A stretch of DNA of 64,000 nucleotides from Calamus simplicifolius (GCA_900491605.1 UESW01003901.1:948835-1012834), one strand, 5' to 3'; numbered from the stretch's first letter, positions 21,870-34,260 are shown. Numbers and translations are program-made. The notes: a model not told the origin generated them from the letters alone.

Positions 21870-22106
21870 ATGATGGTTTCTAAAGGTGAGCTTGGTGTTT
21901 ATCACATTTTAATTACATCATCACCATCTATGTTTTGTGTACTCCATAAAACATTTATCTGCCTAGTTGCTTCATTGGCTTATTTAGTTCTGCCATTTTG
22001 TAAGTCTCCTGTCAGATATATGGATATTTTATTTACATTATTGCATGGCTTTGGAGCAACATTTTTCGACAAAAATGTTGATGAGGCTGAAGCTGCAGAC
22101 TTCTGA
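21870..22106 (+). CDS. Unrecognised open frame, possible 3' exon fragment
   Basis: 78 codons, hydrophobic in the middle (FICLVASLAYLVLPF, one possible membrane segment), ending in an acidic NVDEAEAADF tail before a stop. It lies just outside the Copia-3 LTR. Base composition is AT-rich like the flank and I recognise no family. It could be the last exon of a disrupted gene or chance. Confidence 0.2.
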   Translation: MMVSKGELGVYHILITSSPSMFCVLHKTFICLVASLAYLVLPFCKSPVRYMDILFTLLHGFGATFFDKNVDEAEAADF

Positions 22107-24110
22107 GTTCAGCTTTTATGTCCTGGACTTGGAAGAGGCCTGAAGCTGTGGTGGGGCTTGATGTTATTCATCTTGTGTTGGGTGGATGGGGAGCAGTTTT
22201 TTTATTGTCGACTTCTTGTATCGAATTTTCAACATTATATTCTTGATGTTGAGGAGCACAATTGTTGGAACATGTGATTGGATAATGAGAGACCATTGTC
22301 ATGGAATGTACGATGGTGGATCTAAAACACTATAATAAGGTATATTTGTTGTGCTTTTGATCATGAAAGATAAAAAACAAGAAGGACCGATATATGCTAT
22401 GGAATTGAACATCTACAAGTGAAAAAGGAGGTTCTCGCAAATACGCCATGCAAATTAAGTAGCATGGAAGAGAGTCAGCAGGCAGCTTGCAAATTGGAAC
22501 CTTGGAACCTTGGATGATGATTGAAGAAGGATCGGCTGAATTTAGGCCTGAAATTTGGTAAACTACTTGTAGGTTTCTAAGCATAATTAACATCAACGAG
22601 TCAAGCTATGTTCCTGTTTAACTACATCTTAAAGGTCATGTGCATGGGTAGCAGGTTCCCATATTTTTAGGCCAAAGTTTCTGTAGTGATAGTCTCGAAT
22701 TTTCTAAGTAGTATGTGAGCTGTGGTTTCAGTTCAGCATTGCTCTATGGTCATCTAAAGATAAAACAATAACTGTTGGATTTCTTGACTCTAATGAAAAA
22801 CTCAAAAAGAACGGTTGGATTTCAAGTTTTATGGAAATAGGTTCATAGAGAACCTAACTCAACAGTGAATTTTATGAAAGCACTGGCTTGGTTGTTTTCG
22901 TAAAATCTATTTTGGAAAAACAAAAATAAATAATTATAAGTTGATAAGATATGAAAATTGAGATTTAATTATAAATAACCAATTCCTCTTACTTTCATAA
23001 AATCTTCATTTAACTCTTACTTGGCAAGGAATCAAGCATGAGTCTTTGATTTTTTTGTTCTATATAAGTATTTAAGATATTTTTAATACACAATTTATAT
23101 AGGTCTATATACATGCTCCAAAAGATCCTCGTATTCTTTCTCTATTTAATTCATGACTTCCTCATTGGCTAAAAGGATCAAATCCAATATCCAAACATAA
23201 ACATCATGATCAAATTCATTATCAGGTCTACAAAATTTTGTGTTATAATATCTCTTAGTTCACATAAACTAGATACAAGTCTACTTTGTTTCTATTAGCA
23301 ATAATTTATGATCTTTTCAACATATAATTGATATGGATCTAAATGCCTGTATCGATCCTTATATGGTAATTCTTATTAAACTAGCATGATAAATTATTTG
23401 TTTTTTATATTTTTTAAAGGAAAAAAGATCTATTTAAATAAATGATATATATTATAGCAAGGACTTGATCCTTTGATTTGGTGGTTTACAGAGATAAACA
23501 CTAAAACTATCCACATGCGTGGTATAAAGATACATGGGAAAATGGGACAGCAGTAATATGGATGCATGGATACACTTCAGAAACCCATAGATGACACCTG
23601 AGCTCATCTCCAATGTATTTTGAGCTAAGCTTAGATTCAATCAGTTTAGTTTTGAAAGCATGGTGAGCTTAATTCTTCAAATCAATCAGGTTAATTTGGT
23701 AAACAATTTACACGACATCAGCTGGTTACAAAACAGCTTGCCCAGCTGTTGAACTTTTTTTCTTTTTTTTTTGGAGAGTTAGCAATCACACTGAACTTAA
23801 ATGAGATGAATAGGGAACAAAGCTTTTTTCCCTTTCCAAGGCAGAATGCATGCAAAAGATGAGGGAAAGAGATGGAGGGTTCAAGACTTGTGTGGTGATT
23901 TGATGATGCATCCCGTGGATGCACACCTTTTTTCCCTCCCTTTCTAGGATTAATAGTCATTTCGAATCTGGAACCTCACTCCACGAGGTTAATATTGTTT
24001 TGAAGTTTATCCTACAATTGGATGTGCCAATAAAAATGGGTCACAAAATTAAATTCGTTTTGACAGAATTTTCATATAAATTGACAGGACTGGCTGTTTA
24101 TGGATGTTTT
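22107..24110. other. AT-rich intergenic stretch, nothing recognised
   Basis: No coding signature, LTR edge or tandem array was found on either strand. It holds poly-T tracts near 23755-23772 and low-complexity A/T sequence. Open frames are short and overlap randomly. Confidence 0.6.
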
Positions 24111-24149
24111 GTACACTACTAGAGGCAGGACTTTTGGCGCAAAAAAAAT

Positions 24150-24440
24150 CGAGCGACCGCCTGAGACGGTCGCGGCAAAGCGAACCTTTAGCGACCGCTT
24201 GAGGGCGGTCGCTAAAGGCGGTCGCGGAAAATAGGAAAAAATCGAGAAAATAATAGGGAAAAATAGGGCGACCGCTTGAGGGCGGTCGCGGAAGGCACCT
24301 TTAGCGACCGCTTGAGGGCGGTCGCTAAAGGCGGTCGCGGAAAATAAGGAAAATCGGAAAAAATCGGGCGACCGCTTTAGGGCGGTCGCGGAAGGCTCTT
24401 TTAGCGACCGCTTGAGAGCGGTCGCTAAAGGCTGATTTTT
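24150..24440. repeat. Left subterminal array of the CACTA element
   Basis: Repeated palindromic units AGCGACCGCTTGAGGGCGGT followed by CGC, spaced by A-rich GGAAAATAGG-type linkers. In the family such subterminal motifs bind the TnpA-type protein; the match here is by position and symmetry. Confidence 0.85.
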
Positions 24441-24488
24441 ATTAACTCTTCAGCTGGTTTTTATTAACGCTTGAGAGGGATGCCCTAA

Positions 24489-24776
24489 TTGAAACCCTTC
24501 CCCGCGAGCTCCTCTCCGCCGCAAACTTCGGACTCCGTCGACGCCCGCGAGCTCCTCTCCGCCGTCAACCCTCGGACGCCGGAACCCTCCCCCGCCACCT
24601 TTAAAGCTCCTCTTCTCGCAACGCTCTTCCTCCGAAAGGTAAGATCCCTAATCCAAGAAGGGGGAGCTCAAGGTCAAGGTTCCATCTTGTTTTTCCATTT
24701 GAAGCAATGCTCTGTTGATTGCACCATCTTTCCAAAGTATTGTGATGGTAATCTTGTTTACTCTGCATTTGTTTAG
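24489..24776 (+). other. GC-rich first-exon-like segment of the CACTA transposase transcript
   Basis: Just inside the left array, the sequence has CT-rich leader character (CCCTAATTGAAACCC) and a duplicated GCGAGCTCCTCTCCGCCG unit, then a good donor site (CGAAAG, GTAAGA at about 24639). The open frame of 95 codons crosses that donor and has no recognisable domain. I read it as a noncoding or short-coding 5' exon followed by long introns up to the transposase start at 26996. Confidence 0.4.
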
Positions 24777-24779
24777 CAT

Positions 24780-26820
24780 TCGGCAGTTAAGTGGGTTAGG
24801 GCTTTAGGTTTCTGGTTTAATGTTCAGTTATGTGGATACTGCTTAGGGTTTGATTTATGGGAAATCTGAGGCTGATTTCTTTTGGATTTTTTCTTTTTCC
24901 AATTTTTTTGGTGAGATAAAGAGCTATGCTGTTAGATTAGAACGTTAGTTAGTAAAAGGCGAAAATTTGGTTCTTAGTTTCTAGGGTCGAGCTCTAACCT
25001 ATACCAAAGTAAGGGAGGTTCAAATAGAGAGGTAAGACTGAATTTTGTGTTCAGTTCTTGTGCTACTTAAGGAATATGTGAGATTATAGGAGGAGAGAGG
25101 CGGAAGTGTTCACTGTTGCATGGGAACTTTTGAGTAGCAAATTCTTTAGCGGCCAGGGTTGGAAATTTGAGGGAGATGCTTTGATGAATTCCGATGCACT
25201 AGTGGGGGAAGATTTTGATGATTGGGAGGTGGTCTGGAGTTGTATGTAATATAGGAGTATGTGAGGAGTTGTTCAGCAGCTCGATAGTCCAAGTGCTTGA
25301 AGTTTTTGAAGGAATAAAACTTATTTGCAGTTGCAGTAGCCCTTGATCTTCTTATTGAGGAAGAGGATTATTTTCTTAGGTTAGAATGTTAGGTGGCACA
25401 AGAGAGAAATATCTATTTTTGTATTCAAGGACCGCAGCTTGTGCCCTAGGAAGATATTACTAGGTTTCTGATAAAGCTAACCCCAATATTAACTTAAGCT
25501 CGGCCAGCCTGAAAAAATTGATCAGGACTTTGACTTCATACATCTTTAGGATGAGATCATATGAACTCATTTATCACCTAACACATCCTCAATTGTTTAC
25601 TCTGCATTTGTTTTGCTGTGCATTTATGGTTACTTCACTGAACCCTAGAAAAAATTATATTGCTATTTGAAATTTTACTAGGTTACCATTCTAGTAAATG
25701 AATTTGAATGGACATGGTTTGTTTGATTATATATCGAAATGTACAAGCTGTTTTTTTAGGAGATTATCTTCTCTGATGTATGCAAATATTACTAGACTGA
25801 AGATAAGGGTGTCAAATTTCTGGAACTTTTACTTCTAATTATCTGTGATATTGAACCAGGTAATCCTAGTTGCGAACTCATTATCTCCTTGATTGTCGAT
25901 GCAAAGGATTTCAAGCTTCATGAAATACCAACATTTTAATCTGTTTTTTTTCTTAAAGTGACTTTTGAGAAGTAAATTAGACATATGAACAGAAAGTTCA
26001 AATCTAATCATATATCATCTGAAACCAGATTCTAGGTTCTGCAGAAGCAGTACCAGGGTTGTACTGGCTGGCTACTATGGTACAGGATCAGTACAATATG
26101 TAGTGACCCAAGGTGCAATAGAACTGGTGAGAGGGTGAGGGGGCTGAGCAGGAGAAGGAGGAGTTTGGTGGGAGGGGTACTTGTTGGAATTGGTAGAAAG
26201 CTGGAAACCCTAGCAGATGAGGGTCTCAAGCAACAGGCTCACACCAATGGAATAAAATAGATAATTCCATCAGAGGCACAGGACTAATCATAACCAATAG
26301 CCACAATTAGATGGACAGGGCTGATGAGAATAAAGATACCAGTGACATAACCAAAAATGAACTTCATGTACTTCTGTATTACATCAATGAAACAGGGAGA
26401 AATCGTGAGAGCTGTTGGGGGAGGGGGGGTGGAGAAATCCTAAGAGCTGGTTGAGGTAGGGGGGGGGGGGGGAGAAACAGGGAGCTGGGGGCTGGTTCCA
26501 GGGAGAAATTGTGAGAGCTGGTTGAGGTTGTTGTGGGGGGGAGGCAAGGCAACAGGAGCTGGTTGAGGTTGATTTGGTTCCAAGTAGCTGACGCGGGGGG
26601 GGGGGGGGGGGGGGGGGTTTAGCATCGTGACAGGGAGATTGAACTGATAAGAGTTGTGCACTATAATATTACAAAGCATGGTTACTTAGGGCTTATATGT
26701 TTCCTTGTTCAGAGGTTGTGCACTATAATATTACAAAGCATGATCAATTCACAAATGAATTAATCCCTCTTTTCTTTGTTGATTTTAATTTTGAATTTCA
26801 TCCCTCTTTTTTCAGAACAC
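24780..26820 (+). other. CACTA 5' intronic region, no gene seen
   Basis: AT-rich with no coding signature. A candidate acceptor TTTTTTCAG ends at about 26815 and opens a short exon before the transposase ATG. The segment 26400-26620 holds a G-rich repeat listed separately. Confidence 0.5.
26405..26625 (+). repeat. G-rich repeat with long poly-G runs
   Basis: Four or so degenerate copies of GAGAGCTGGTTGAGGT plus G runs, including 14 G at 26459-26472 and 23 G at 26595-26617. A proline-rich open frame on the minus strand here comes from the poly-C complement. Confidence 0.85.
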
Positions 26821-26970
26821 AGGAGGTCAAGTGAAGCTAGTGAGGCAGACTTTTACCGGTGAAAGTTGTTGCTCTTTTTTCTTTTAAACTAATCTTCATT
26901 TTTTTTAATTTATTTGTCCGTGCATTGCCTAGCAAGTTATTTATCCGTGCATTGCCTAGCAAGTTATTCA
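26650..26970 (+). repeat. Two short direct duplications upstream of the transposase start
   Basis: TTGTGCACTATAATATTACA plus AAGCATG occurs at about 26654 and again at about 26715. CCGTGCATTGCCTAGCAAGT is repeated in tandem at about 26917 and 26948, period about 31 bp. Confidence 0.85.
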
Positions 26971-26995
26971 TACTTTCATAGAAATACTTAGCGAC

Positions 26996-29900
26996 ATGGA
27001 TAAGAGTTGGATTGATTTGCCAAATAGGACGTCTATGGAATATATAGAGGGGATTAAGCAGTTCATTGCCTTCACCAATGGATTTGATAGTGAGCACATC
27101 AGTTGTCCCTGTAGAAAATGTGCGAACCGTTATTACTACACACGAGATATTGTACGAGAGCATTTGATTCTAAATGGGTTTTTGAAGAATTACAAGAATT
27201 GGACTAGACATGGGGAAGATTATGTTCCTTATTGCAGAGAGGAAAGAGTTGAGATGGAGGTCGATGTTACGACAGTTGATCCGATGATCGTGATGCTAAA
27301 TGATATTGCATGCGGGTTAGCACCCGAAGACAGTTGTTGTGAGACTGATAGGGTGGGTGGGAGTAATCCTCGCTCGGGTGCAGATGAAGAAGCATTAAGG
27401 TATTTTGAAATTCTGGATGATGCGCAGACCGAATTGTATCCTGGATGTATGAATTTCAGTAAATTATCTTTTATTGTCGAGTTGTTACACTTGAAGGCTT
27501 TGAATCAGTGGACGGACACGTCCTTCGACATGCTGCTCCAGCTATTGCACAAAGTGCTTCCATTCGGTGCAAAGCTAGTTGAGTCCTACTACCATGCTCG
27601 CAAGTTAACTGAAAACTTAGGCTTCACATATGAGACTTTCGATGCATGTCCAAACAATTGTATGTTGTTTAGAAATGAGAATGCCGACCTCGATACGTGT
27701 ATTGTGTGTAAAACTTCAAGGTGGAAGGACGATGGGGTTGGTCAGAATCGTCAGAGTAATTCGCGAAGTGTTTCGAATCGTGGGAAGCTTGTCGCTGTAA
27801 AGCAAGTGCGATATTTTCCACTCAAGCAAAGGCTAAAGAGGCTTTTTATGTCATCTAAAATTTCTAAATTGATGCGATGGCATGCAGAGCATGGTAGGGA
27901 GGATGAAAAGTTAACCCACCCAGTGGACTCCCCGGCATGGAAGGATTTCGACAAGAAACACCCGGACTTTGCCTTGGATAGTCGTAATGTGCGGCTTGGG
28001 TTGGCTGCAGATGGTTTTAGCCCCTTCAGGTCCATGACCGGGGCAACTCATAGTACATGGCCAGTGTTGTTGGTTCCGTACAATCTTCCTCCTTGGTTAT
28101 GTATGAAGCAACCTTTTCTGATCCTATCCACTCTTATTGACGGACCAAGGGGCCCTGGGGATAAAATTGACGTGTATATGCAGCCTTTAATTGACGAGTT
28201 GAATGAATTATGGGCCGAAGGTGTGATGACTTTTGATTCTGAAGGAAATGAAATGTTCAAACTTCGCGCTGCATTATTATGGACAATCAATGACTTCCCG
28301 GCATATGCGAATTTGTCAGGTTGGAGCACGAAAGGAGAATTTGCTTGTCCTTGTTGCAATAAGAGTAAAAAGTCAAGCTGGCTAAAACATGGCAAAAAGT
28401 GGGCTTACACAGGTCACAGACGTTTTTTACCTCCATTGCATAGGTTCAGAAAGGATAAAGTGTCATTCGATGGCACTCGAGAATATGGTCCAACACCACA
28501 AATAATGACTGGGGTTGATTTGTTATCACAACTTGAACAAGAGCAAATACGCACAGTATATGATTTCCAAGATCTATTAGCCCCTCCATTGCCTGCTATT
28601 CCTGGTGCGAACAGAAGGCGAAGTCATAACTGGAAGAAGAAAAGTATTTTTTACGAGTTACCGTATTGGAAAGATAATTTACTGAGGCACAACTTGGATG
28701 TTATGCACAAATATTATGGACCCTTCTCGGTGTTAAGGGAAAGTCCAAAGATAGTGCCAATACACGTCGTGATTTGCAGGAAATGGGCTTGCGGAAACCA
28801 CTACACTTACAGATGACAGAGTCTAACAAGGCATACATGCCTCCTGCACAGTACACGATGAGTAAAGATGAGAAGGAGGCATTTCTTTCCATTTTGAAAG
28901 GGGTTAAGGTGCCTGACGGCTATTGTTCTAATATTTCTAAGCGTGTGAATATGAAAGAAAGGACTTTACAAGGTTTGAAGAGTCATGACAATCACATTCT
29001 CATTCAACAATTAATTCCTATTGCAATCCGAAATTGTTTACCTAAGAATGTTGTTGAGCCCTTGATTGAGGTGAGTAACTTCTTCAGACAACTGTGTTCA
29101 AGAGTCCATCGCACAAATGATTTGAAAAGTCTCCAGGATAGGATTGCGCTAACACTGTGTCATATGGAGAAACTCTTTCCACCTTCATTCTTCGATGTAA
29201 TGGTTCACTTGACCATACATTTAACAGGTGAAGCATTGCTTGGTGGCCCTGTCCAATTTCGGTGGATGTATCCTATTGAGAGGTACCTGAATACGTTAAA
29301 AAGGTATGTACGTAACAGAGCTCATCCAGAGGCATCGATAGCCAAGGGTTATTTAATGGAAGAGTGTACTAATTTTTGTGCTGCATATCTTAATGATGTT
29401 GAAACCAAACTTGATAGACCCTTGCGGATTAATGATGGTCCTATTGGGGAGGGAACAGCATTTGATCTGGATAACATCGACTGGATTCAAGCTCATCGAT
29501 ACGTGTTGTTTAACACTCCATCAGTTGCGGCGTTGATTCAGTAAGTGAATGCTCATTCATATATTTAACTTATTCATGTTATGTCTAACTCAATCAAGCT
29601 TGTCATTAACACATGTTGTTTTGCATTATAGGACACACATTGATGAGCTCAAACGGGACATGCCTCGTGCGACAGATAATCAAATTCAGCAGTCCCATTT
29701 TCAATCATTTCACGATTGGTTCAAGAATTATGTATGTATAGATATGGTTGTATGTGCTTCAATTTGTTCTTATCATATTAGTTTTACGTATCTTTATTCA
29801 ATGATTACTTTAATTCTGTAGGTGTACAATTTACGACGAGCGAGTGAAGGTACTTTGACTGATGAAATGAACCAACTGGCTGATGGTCCGTTTATAACGG

Positions 29901-30433
29901 CACGACGTTACACAACTTGTGATGTCAATGGGTATCGATTTCGCGTCAAAGAAGTAGATGAGAAACGAGCAACACAAAATAGTGGTCTAGGGAGTCCTTC
30001 TGTCGATGCAGGTTATTATTATGGCCAGTTGAAAGATATCATTGAAGTTATATACAGTCACGGATTAAAATTTTTGTTATTCAAGTGTGACTGGGTCGAT
30101 CCAATCCGTGGGACTAAAGTTGACAAGTATCAATTTACGTTGGTAAATTTCAACAATTTGTTATATCGAGATGAGCGAGTAAGTAATGAACCATACATAT
30201 TGGCCAGGCAAGCTGAGCAAGTTTACTATGTTATGAATCCCATGGATCCTAACTGGCAAGTTGCAGTTAAAATGTCAAGGAGGGGGGTGTATCAAATTGA
30301 AGATAATGAGCCAGATATTGATGCATTTGCTCAGCAAGTTCTTGACCAAAATGTAATATTTCAACGTGATGAGGATGTCAACTGGGTTAGAGAGACAGTT
30401 GAAGGAGATACTATCGACTTGCATGACCAGTGA
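26996..30433 (+). pseudogene. CACTA TNP2-type transposase gene, broken by one small deletion
   Basis: The start MDKSWIDLPN is the typical opening of the Transpos_assoc domain, with a C-x-C-x2-C zinc-like cluster (SCPCRKCANRYYY). The TNP2 domain (PF02992) follows: LGLAADGFSPF (residue about 337), TINDFPAYANLSG (about 430) and HNLDVMH (about 565). At 28708, just after MH, about eight codons plus one base seem missing compared with the family, and the reading continues in another frame from 28709. DUF4218 follows (LPKNVVEPLIEVSNFFRQLC, GPVQFRWMYPIERYL). Introns 29541-29631 and 29732-29821 have GT-AG ends and matching phases. The last exon (29822-30433) is DUF4216 (AGYYYGQLKDIIEV, YVMNP). The protein would cut the transposon ends. 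It is otherwise intact, so the lesion is recent or an assembly error. Confidence 0.88.
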
Positions 30434-30547
30434 ACTGTTCTCCTTTTTTTCTTCTCAATTTTGCTTAAGAATATGTTTTACTTTTTGTTTACGAATGGTT
30501 TTAGTTATTACTTGCAATTTATTTATCTTATGATACGTTAAAAAGAT

Positions 30548-32217
30548 ATGTCCGGACGTAAGAGGAGAGAGCATCCACACACGATGGACGAGTTTTTACA
30601 GCATAGCCAGGCTCGTTCGTCGACAGGGCCTTCTCCATCTACAGACCATGATCCACAGACACATGCACCGGCACGATTTAGATCTTCCCAGTCGACAGGG
30701 CCTTCTCCATCTACAGTTGGTGCATCGACCTCCGCACATACTGGTATAATTTTATTTTTATGTTTAACAATTATATAAAATAATTTTAGTTTTATTTAAC
30801 TAATAAGTTTATTGTTTATAGCTTCTACTACGACGAGTTCATCTTCCAGTAGGGGTAGGGGCCCAGCTAGAGGGATTCCTTCATGGAATGCTGGTACCCG
30901 TTTTGATGTGCAATTTGACGACACATTTCATCCAGTTGGAGAAGGGGCTCGCCCCTTTATCAGCCAGTTGGGGCATATGGTTCGAGACCCACATAGATTT
31001 CCCCTGACTATGCTTGATTGGACTGCTTTTCCTCAGGATACGATAGATCGACTCTGGGGGGAGGTTAAGGTAAGCCGCTGAGTTCTATCTTATAGCTTCA
31101 ACGTTATTATACGATGTATCAAAATTTCTTATCCTAAAATTTCTTATCCTACGCAGGACAATTTGAGGTCATGTCCTGATGATTTTCGTCCAGTTTGCTT
31201 GGCAAAGTGTCGAAAGTTATGGAAAGACCACAAGAATAAGGTAAAGAAAGAGCATTGGGAGAAGAATGTGGACGACCCAGACCTTCTTCAGCGAGTCCCA
31301 AGGGGCATTCTCCCCGCACAGTGGCCTGAGTTGGTCCGGTACTGGTCGAGTGAGAAGGCAAGGGTGAGTAGTTCAACCTATTTTTTGTTAAATTCATATG
31401 AAACATTCGTTGTAAACTTATAAACACGACCCAAAATGAATGCAGGAAGAGGCAGAGCGAAATTCTCAAAATCGCTCGATGCAGGGCCCTACTCACAGGC
31501 TTGGGACTCGACACGTTACGCAGATCCGGCACGAGGTAAACAGTCACATTAAACCATACGTATTTTGATTGTTGACGTAGTGTGTATTCATATATGTAGA
31601 TGACATGATTTATCCTTCGACAGTTACGTGAGCGGGGTGCACCCACCGATCGGATGTCTGTATGGATGGCGAGTCGCAATCTCGACCATCCTGAGGTTGC
31701 AGCTCTTGTAGTAAGTATTTACCTTTACGCAATACTTTTTTAACCTATTATGAGATTTATTGATTTACTATTCTAATTTGGTTGCTTTCTTGCACAGGCC
31801 CAGTTTGAGGCTCGATTGGCCGAGCTGCCAGAGGAGGAGCGACAGGTAGTTGCTAGGCGGGATGAGATATTCCACACCATCATAGGCCAGGATGGGCACG
31901 GATACACACTTACATACGGCACAGGCATACCACGTTCGACTATCATGCGAGCGGAGTCATCCCAGGGCTCACGCATGCGAACTGACGAGGTGGCTGAGCT
32001 GATCCAGTCTCTTCACCAGCAGATGGATGCGCGTGTCGAGGATCTTCGGGTAAGGATGCAGGCTGCGATGCAGGCCGAGGTGCAGGCTCAGGTGCAGGCT
32101 CAGGTACAGGAGCAGGTGCAGGCATTTAAGGCGGAGCTACATCATCGACTAGCTCAGAGTGGTGTCCCTATAGCTGATGATTCAGATCCACCGATTCATA
32201 CTCAGGTTCATAATTGA
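30548..32217 (+). CDS. CACTA TnpA-like gene (Transposase_24, Ptta/En/Spm), six exons
   Basis: Exons 30548-30743, 30822-31069, 31157-31363, 31446-31535, 31624-31710 and 31798-32217, all with GT-AG introns and compatible phases, encode a protein of about 400 residues. Order: Ser/Thr/Pro-rich N-terminus with a repeated STGPSPST; a Transposase_24-like domain (CRKLWKDHKNKVKKEHWEKN, QWPELVRYWSSEKAR); a conserved GYTLTYGTGIP; then a coiled coil with Q-x-Q repeats (VQAQVQAQVQEQVQ). It likely binds the subterminal repeats. An alternative ending is possible: a donor inside the last exon (CAG, GTTCAT) and an acceptor at 32303, ending at a TGA at 32379-32381. No internal stop is seen, so this gene looks intact. 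Confidence 0.85.
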
Positions 32218-32381
32218 AGGCATCTGTATTTAAATTTAATTTAATTACTTTTAAAATATATATTATTTATTTCTGTTGTTAATTATATACTATAATATTG
32301 TAGGCCCCAGACGCTGGCAGTAGTCACCAGGCGAGACATGACTCAGTTGGTGAGGGCTCAAATGAACATAATCGGGTATGA

Positions 32382-32964
32382 GTTTATGAATATGCTTGAT
32401 CCAGTAGCATCAATTTTTCTTATTATTTCTGTAGTTGTTTTATGCTGCAAATGTTTTTCGTTGATTCAAAACACGATAGATGACAGTTTTATGCTGCAAA
32501 TGTTCTTGGATATTTTTTATTCAGCAAATTAAAAGAACAGACATATATTGACTTCCAAGGGTAAGAAGTGTAGTATGATTGCAATTAATGTGGCTAAACT
32601 TGGACCCAGTTGTTTCAATCAAATAGGAGTCACATTAAAGGCGCTTACAAAAACGTGCCACACTTTTGGAATGCAGTCGCACCAGCTGGTGTCCAGTGCT
32701 ATGTCCAAATTGATACTCGGTACAGTGACGAAAATGACATATGCAGCAGTATCCTGGATGTTGGTGCTCCAACTAAGTTGACATCTCTTAAAAAGAGACA
32801 TATATGAACTCAGATCCCCTTCAATTCTGCATTGGACTGTTGGATGGATTCAGTTCTAAGTCTCGCCGTCCATGCACTGCAGACTGGCTGGGACTTGACT
32901 AAGGACGCCAACCGGACAAAACGAGGCTTATAAAGGTCTTAATCTTCGTATAAGAGTATCATAA

Positions 32965-33001
<37 letters not shown>

Positions 33002-33480
33002 CAACAAGGTTGATTAGAGTAGAGATATCTTTGTTTCCATCTACTCGATCACTGACCGTTCTGTAATGCTTGCATGAATGGGGAGATAACTAACTGCTGT
33101 ACTCTAGCTTTGCCATCATATAGGTCCATGAAAATGAATGTAGATCAAATCTGTTTAATTATATTTATATTTTATTGATTAATAAATTTAATTTTTTGTT
33201 TCAGGTTGATTGACTGGTGCTGCATTGGGACAACTGTTTTCTTTATGTTTTTTTTTTTGTGAAAATTGTATTAGATTTTTTTTTTTTTTTGGATTGTAAA
33301 TCAAAGACGTTGCAGATTTATTAATATAAATAAATTGTTTTTTTTAGTTTATACTTTTATTGTGTGTGTGTACAATTTAATTTTAATATTTAGTTTATAT
33401 AATTTTGTAAAACAGGTACAGGTACCCAAAAAAAAAAAAAATCAATAACCAAAAATAAAATGAATTAAAAAAATAACAAA
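32382..33480 (+). other. CACTA 3' internal region, no recognised gene; includes (AT)n at 32969-32998
   Basis: Small open frames near 32548-32807 occur in several phases without a recognisable domain. An AT dinucleotide run of 15 units lies at 32969-32998, and poly-T tracts at 33250-33290. The segment 32548-32940 has a higher GC content than its surroundings and could be a captured host fragment, but I cannot name it. Confidence 0.5.
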
Positions 33481-33487
33481 AATTACT

Positions 33488-33845
33488 ATTAGCGACCGCC
33501 TAGGCGGTCGCTAATAGTCAGAAAATAGCAAAAAAAAAATTATAGTATTAGCGACCGCCTAGGCGGTCGCTAATAGTCAGAAAATAGCAAAAAAAATTTA
33601 TAGTATTAGCGACCGCCTAGGCGGTCGCTAAAGGCCTTCAGGCGGTCGCTAATAATAAAATTTTGTGCTCCGTCAATCGGTCGCCCAAGCGGTCGCCAAT
33701 ACTTTTAGCGACCGCCATTGGCGGTCGCTAAAAGTCTTTAGCGACGAGTTTCTGGCGGCCAGCACGTGGCGGTCGCTAAACGGTCGCTAAAAACTATTAG
33801 CGACCGCTTTTTAACTTTTAGCGACCGCCATAGGCGGTCGCTAAA
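33488..33845. repeat. Right subterminal array of the CACTA element
   Basis: At least six copies of the palindrome AGCGACCGCCTAGGCGGTCG plus CT, and looser variants, with linkers AATAGTCAGAAAATAGCAAA repeated in tandem (period about 64 bp for the first three). Confidence 0.88.
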
Positions 33846-33863
33846 ATACTTTTTCTACTAGTG

Positions 33864-34260
33864 AACATATTTGGATGAAAGTTGGACAACCAGTTTTGAA
33901 AAATTAGTTGACCAATTTTTTGAAGCTCTCGGTTTCCACTTCTAAGACATTTTTGGATGAAAGTTGGATGACCAGTTTTGGGAAATTAGCCAACCGATTT
34001 TTTGAAGCTCTCGGTTTCCACCCCTAAAACATTTTTGGATGAAAGTTGGACGACCAATTTTGGGAAATTAGCTGACCAATTTTCTGAAGCTCTTGGTTTC
34101 CACTCCTGAGACATTTTTTGATGAAAGATGGACAACTAGTTTTGGAAAATTAGTCGATCGATTTTTTGAAGCTCTCGGTTTCCACTTCTGAGACATTATT
34201 GGATGAAAGTTGAACGACTAGTTTTTGGAAAATTAACCAACCAATTTTTTAGTTGGTTCA
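33864..34260 (+). repeat. 82-bp tandem repeat, about 4.8 copies, within the first SIRE-like LTR
   Basis: The phrase ACATTTTTGGATGAAAGTTG recurs with exact 82-base spacing at 33865, 33947, 34029, 34111 and 34193, each followed by an ACCAATTTT and a GAAGCTCTCGGTTTCCAC block. Copies differ by a few bases. Confidence 0.9.

Larger units (their letters stand above)
24114..33863 (+). mobile_element. CACTA (En/Spm) DNA transposon, 9750 bp
   Basis: The left end reads CACTACTAGA and the right end, reverse-complemented, CACTAGTAGA (9 of 10 identical). Both ends carry arrays of GCGACCGCC/GGCGGTCGC. Inside are the two genes expected of a plant CACTA: a TNP2-type transposase and a Transposase_24 (TnpA-like) gene, both with clean plant introns. 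The 3-bp flanks differ (GTA left, AAC right), so no target-site duplication is visible. The right flank begins directly in an 82-bp tandem repeat that does not continue on the left. The flank was probably rearranged after insertion. Confidence 0.92.

Noticed and set aside
26440..26679. Proline-rich minus-strand open frame
   Set aside because: It is the translation of poly-C runs in a low-complexity repeat.
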